From MHLP01 sp043736515 (lineage in GTDB: Bacteria; Patescibacteriota; Minisyncoccia; Phycocordibacterales; UBA6899), in NCBI GenBank assembly GCA_043736515.1, contig JAYTCK010000038.1:1-22495 (forward strand): a stretch of 22,495 nt of DNA, written 5' to 3'. Shown here in pieces: positions 20,860-22,495 of the stretch. Position numbers and translations under genes: made by a program. How positions within the stretch are numbered: the stretch's first letter is position 1; the number at the start of each line of letters is the position of its first letter. Below the pieces are notes generated by a model. That model was not told the DNA's origin. It worked only from the letters and a program-made list of their open reading frames with translations, and searched no databases.

Positions 20860-22495
20860 ATGCACGAAGCAGGTAAAAAAGTTGCTATTCATGTGCGCAC
20901 TCCGAAAAAGAGCGTTGACACTCATGCACACAAACGCGCGAAAGCCCATCTGCATACGCATGCTCATTCGGCGTCAAAGTCCCCCCCGGCGCCCAAAGCA
21001 ACCAAGCATCAAAAGAAGCTTCCCGTAAAACATCTTGCTTCTTTCCAACCCAACCCGGATGCCCCCCGTCTTGCTGTCCCCAAGAAACCCTTTATTCTTG
21101 AGGGGATTAATATGAACGCACTCCACGTAGCGTATTTTTGCATGGAGATAGGAATTGATTCGCGTATACCAACATATGCAGGCGGGTTGGGAATTCTCGC
21201 AGGAGATATGCTGAAGAGTGCCGCTGACCTCGAATTGCCGATGATCGGCATTTCGCTCCTGTACCGTAAGGGATATTTTCGCCAACGATTTGATGACTCC
21301 GGCTGGCAAATCGAAGAAGACGAACACTGGGAGCCCCGCGAGGTACTCATACGCCTCCCACATGAGGTTACCCTCACGGTTATGGGAAGAGTGGTCAAGG
21401 TGCATGCTTGGATGCACAAGCTTAAAGGCATAAAAGGAAATTATAATCCCGTTATCTTTCTCGATACTGATGTGGATGGAAATGACGAAGGAGACAGACA
21501 CATGACCGAGCGATTGTATGGCGGACTTGTAGATAACGACAAGCATCATCGCTTGTTACAGGAGGCAGTGCTTGGAATAGCAGGTGTGCGCATGCTCGAG
21601 AAGCTGGGTGCAACAAAAATTGAAAAGTACCACATGAACGAGGGTCATGCTGCATTACTCACCGTAGAGCTCTATCGGCGCTTTGCGGAAGCTCCGGAAC
21701 CCATTGAGGAGGTGCGTGCTCGCGCAGTGTTTACCACGCATACACCTGTTGCAGCAGGACATGATGTATTCGACCGAGAACTTGCTCATCAGCTGCTGGG
21801 CCTCGATTTTATTCCTGAAGCAATTGCGGGCTTGGCCTTTGAGGGTGATCACCTCAACATGACTCGTCTCGCGCTCAACCTGAGCCGCTATCATAATGGT
21901 GTTGCAAAAAAACATGGCGAAATCTCACGTGAACTTTTTCCTGGATACGATATTGCTTCAATTACGAATGGTGTCCACGCACAGACGTGGGTCGCAGCAC
22001 CACTCGCAAAACTCTACGACCGCTATTTGCCTGACTGGCGCGCTGATCCTTTTAGTCTTCGCTATGCGTTCTCCATCCCTCAAGACGAGCTTTGGAATGC
22101 GCACCAAGAAGCGAAGCGGACACTTATGACCTATCTCAATGATCGACACGGAATCCTCATGAGCGAAGATAAATTCACGATTGGCTTTGCAAGGCGTGGC
22201 GCATCTTACAAGCGGGGGAATCTGCTCTTTACCGATATTGAGCGCCTGGTGCACATTGCAGGAAACTCAAAAGGCATTCAAATTATTTACGGCGGGAAAG
22301 CACACCGCTTCGACCGGGAGGGAAAACTGATGCTTCAGGAGATCATCCAAAACATGCGCCGCGTCGGACACAACATCACCGCGACCTACATAGAGAATTA
22401 CGACATGGAAACCGCAAAACTTATGGTGGCCGGTGTTGATCTTTGGCTCAACACGCCAGTACGGCCACAAGAAGCATCGGGAACATCAGGAATGA
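20860..22495 (+). CDS. glgP: Alpha-glucan (glycogen/maltodextrin) phosphorylase, C-terminus cut off
   Basis: Open for 545 codons to the right edge. GT35 phosphorylase, releasing glucose-1-phosphate from alpha-1,4-glucans. Motifs: AYFCMEIGIDSRIPTYAGGLGILAGD, LLYRKGYFRQRFD, KYHMNEGHAALLTVEL, TTHTPVAAGHD, ITNGVHAQTW, and RPQEASGTSGM at the very edge. The pyridoxal-phosphate lysine normally comes right after SGTSGM, outside the window. Two starts are possible. ATG 20860 adds an 84-residue basic His/Lys/Ala/Pro-rich leader (KRAKAHLHTHAHSASKSPP) but has no ribosome-binding site close by. ATG 21112 has GAGGGG at 6-nt spacing and starts MNALHVAYFCMEIG, as short-type homologues do. The longer frame is reported because it stays open and compositionally biased. 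Confidence 0.9.
   Translation, partial: MHEAGKKVAIHVRTPKKSVDTHAHKRAKAHLHTHAHSASKSPPAPKATKHQKKLPVKHLASFQPNPDAPRLAVPKKPFILEGINMNALHVAYFCMEIGIDSRIPTYAGGLGILAGDMLKSAADLELPMIGISLLYRKGYFRQRFDDSGWQIEEDEHWEPREVLIRLPHEVTLTVMGRVVKVHAWMHKLKGIKGNYNPVIFLDTDVDGNDEGDRHMTERLYGGLVDNDKHHRLLQEAVLGIAGVRMLEKLGATKIEKYHMNEGHAALLTVELYRRFAEAPEPIEEVRARAVFTTHTPVAAGHDVFDRELAHQLLGLDFIPEAIAGLAFEGDHLNMTRLALNLSRYHNGVAKKHGEISRELFPGYDIASITNGVHAQTWVAAPLAKLYDRYLPDWRADPFSLRYAFSIPQDELWNAHQEAKRTLMTYLNDRHGILMSEDKFTIGFARRGASYKRGNLLFTDIERLVHIAGNSKGIQIIYGGKAHRFDREGKLMLQEIIQNMRRVGHNITATYIENYDMETAKLMVAGVDLWLNTPVRPQEASGTSGM

Noticed and set aside
1..22495. CRISPR array
   Set aside because: No regularly spaced short direct repeats with unique spacers were found; the repeats present are palindromic elements and one long duplicated linker.

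Overview
This window looks like chromosomal DNA of a small-genome bacterium, most likely a Candidate Phyla Radiation / Parcubacteria-type lineage. This rests on gene content and style, not on a database match: RNase J with a very long disordered tail, SecG, GroES/GroEL, a LemA-HtpX pair, a DUF4349 protein, compact transporters and a short-type alpha-glucan phosphorylase. No rRNA, CRISPR array, phage gene or transposase was seen. The standard genetic code applies: the long genes have no in-frame TGA.

Layout. 1-5838 (minus strand): a truncated MFS transporter, RNase J, a membrane-anchored peptide-binding protein and secG. 5840-7590: three tandem minus-strand small-gene units, each with its own promoter and terminator, joined by an almost perfect 121-bp direct repeat; one gene carries an in-frame TGA and the other two are paralogous small exported proteins. 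7596-10163: groES and groEL, with a long imperfect hairpin in the leader and another between the genes. 10180-11158: three more tiny single-gene transcription units. 11248-13990: DUF4349, lemA, htpX. 14040-15998: two further self-contained units, a 75-aa basic protein and a 456-aa very acidic protein of unknown function. 16022-18398: a 42-bp perfect palindrome, a DUF1189-like membrane protein, an MFS transporter and tRNA-Ser(GGA). 18449-22495: a hairpin element, a possible attenuator, ogt, an EEP-family hydrolase, another palindromic element, a hypothetical gene and a truncated glycogen/maltodextrin phosphorylase.

Two gene styles coexist. Several housekeeping genes have a -10 box only 6-9 nt before the start codon and no ribosome-binding site, suggesting leaderless mRNAs. 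The eight small or unknown genes have canonical -35/-10 promoters with 16-17 nt spacers, leaders of about 30-60 nt (one, of the 456-aa gene, about 75 nt) with Shine-Dalgarno sequences, and private intrinsic terminators, so they resemble independently acquired single-gene cassettes.

The other striking signal is a set of dispersed 120-150-bp imperfect palindromes filling intergenic gaps (around 1243, 5850, 8262, 12928 and 20108, plus a second type at 6615 and 18449). Copies share ends and hairpin tips and show compensatory base changes. They look like a non-autonomous hairpin repeat family, some of it lying inside transcripts such as groES-groEL.
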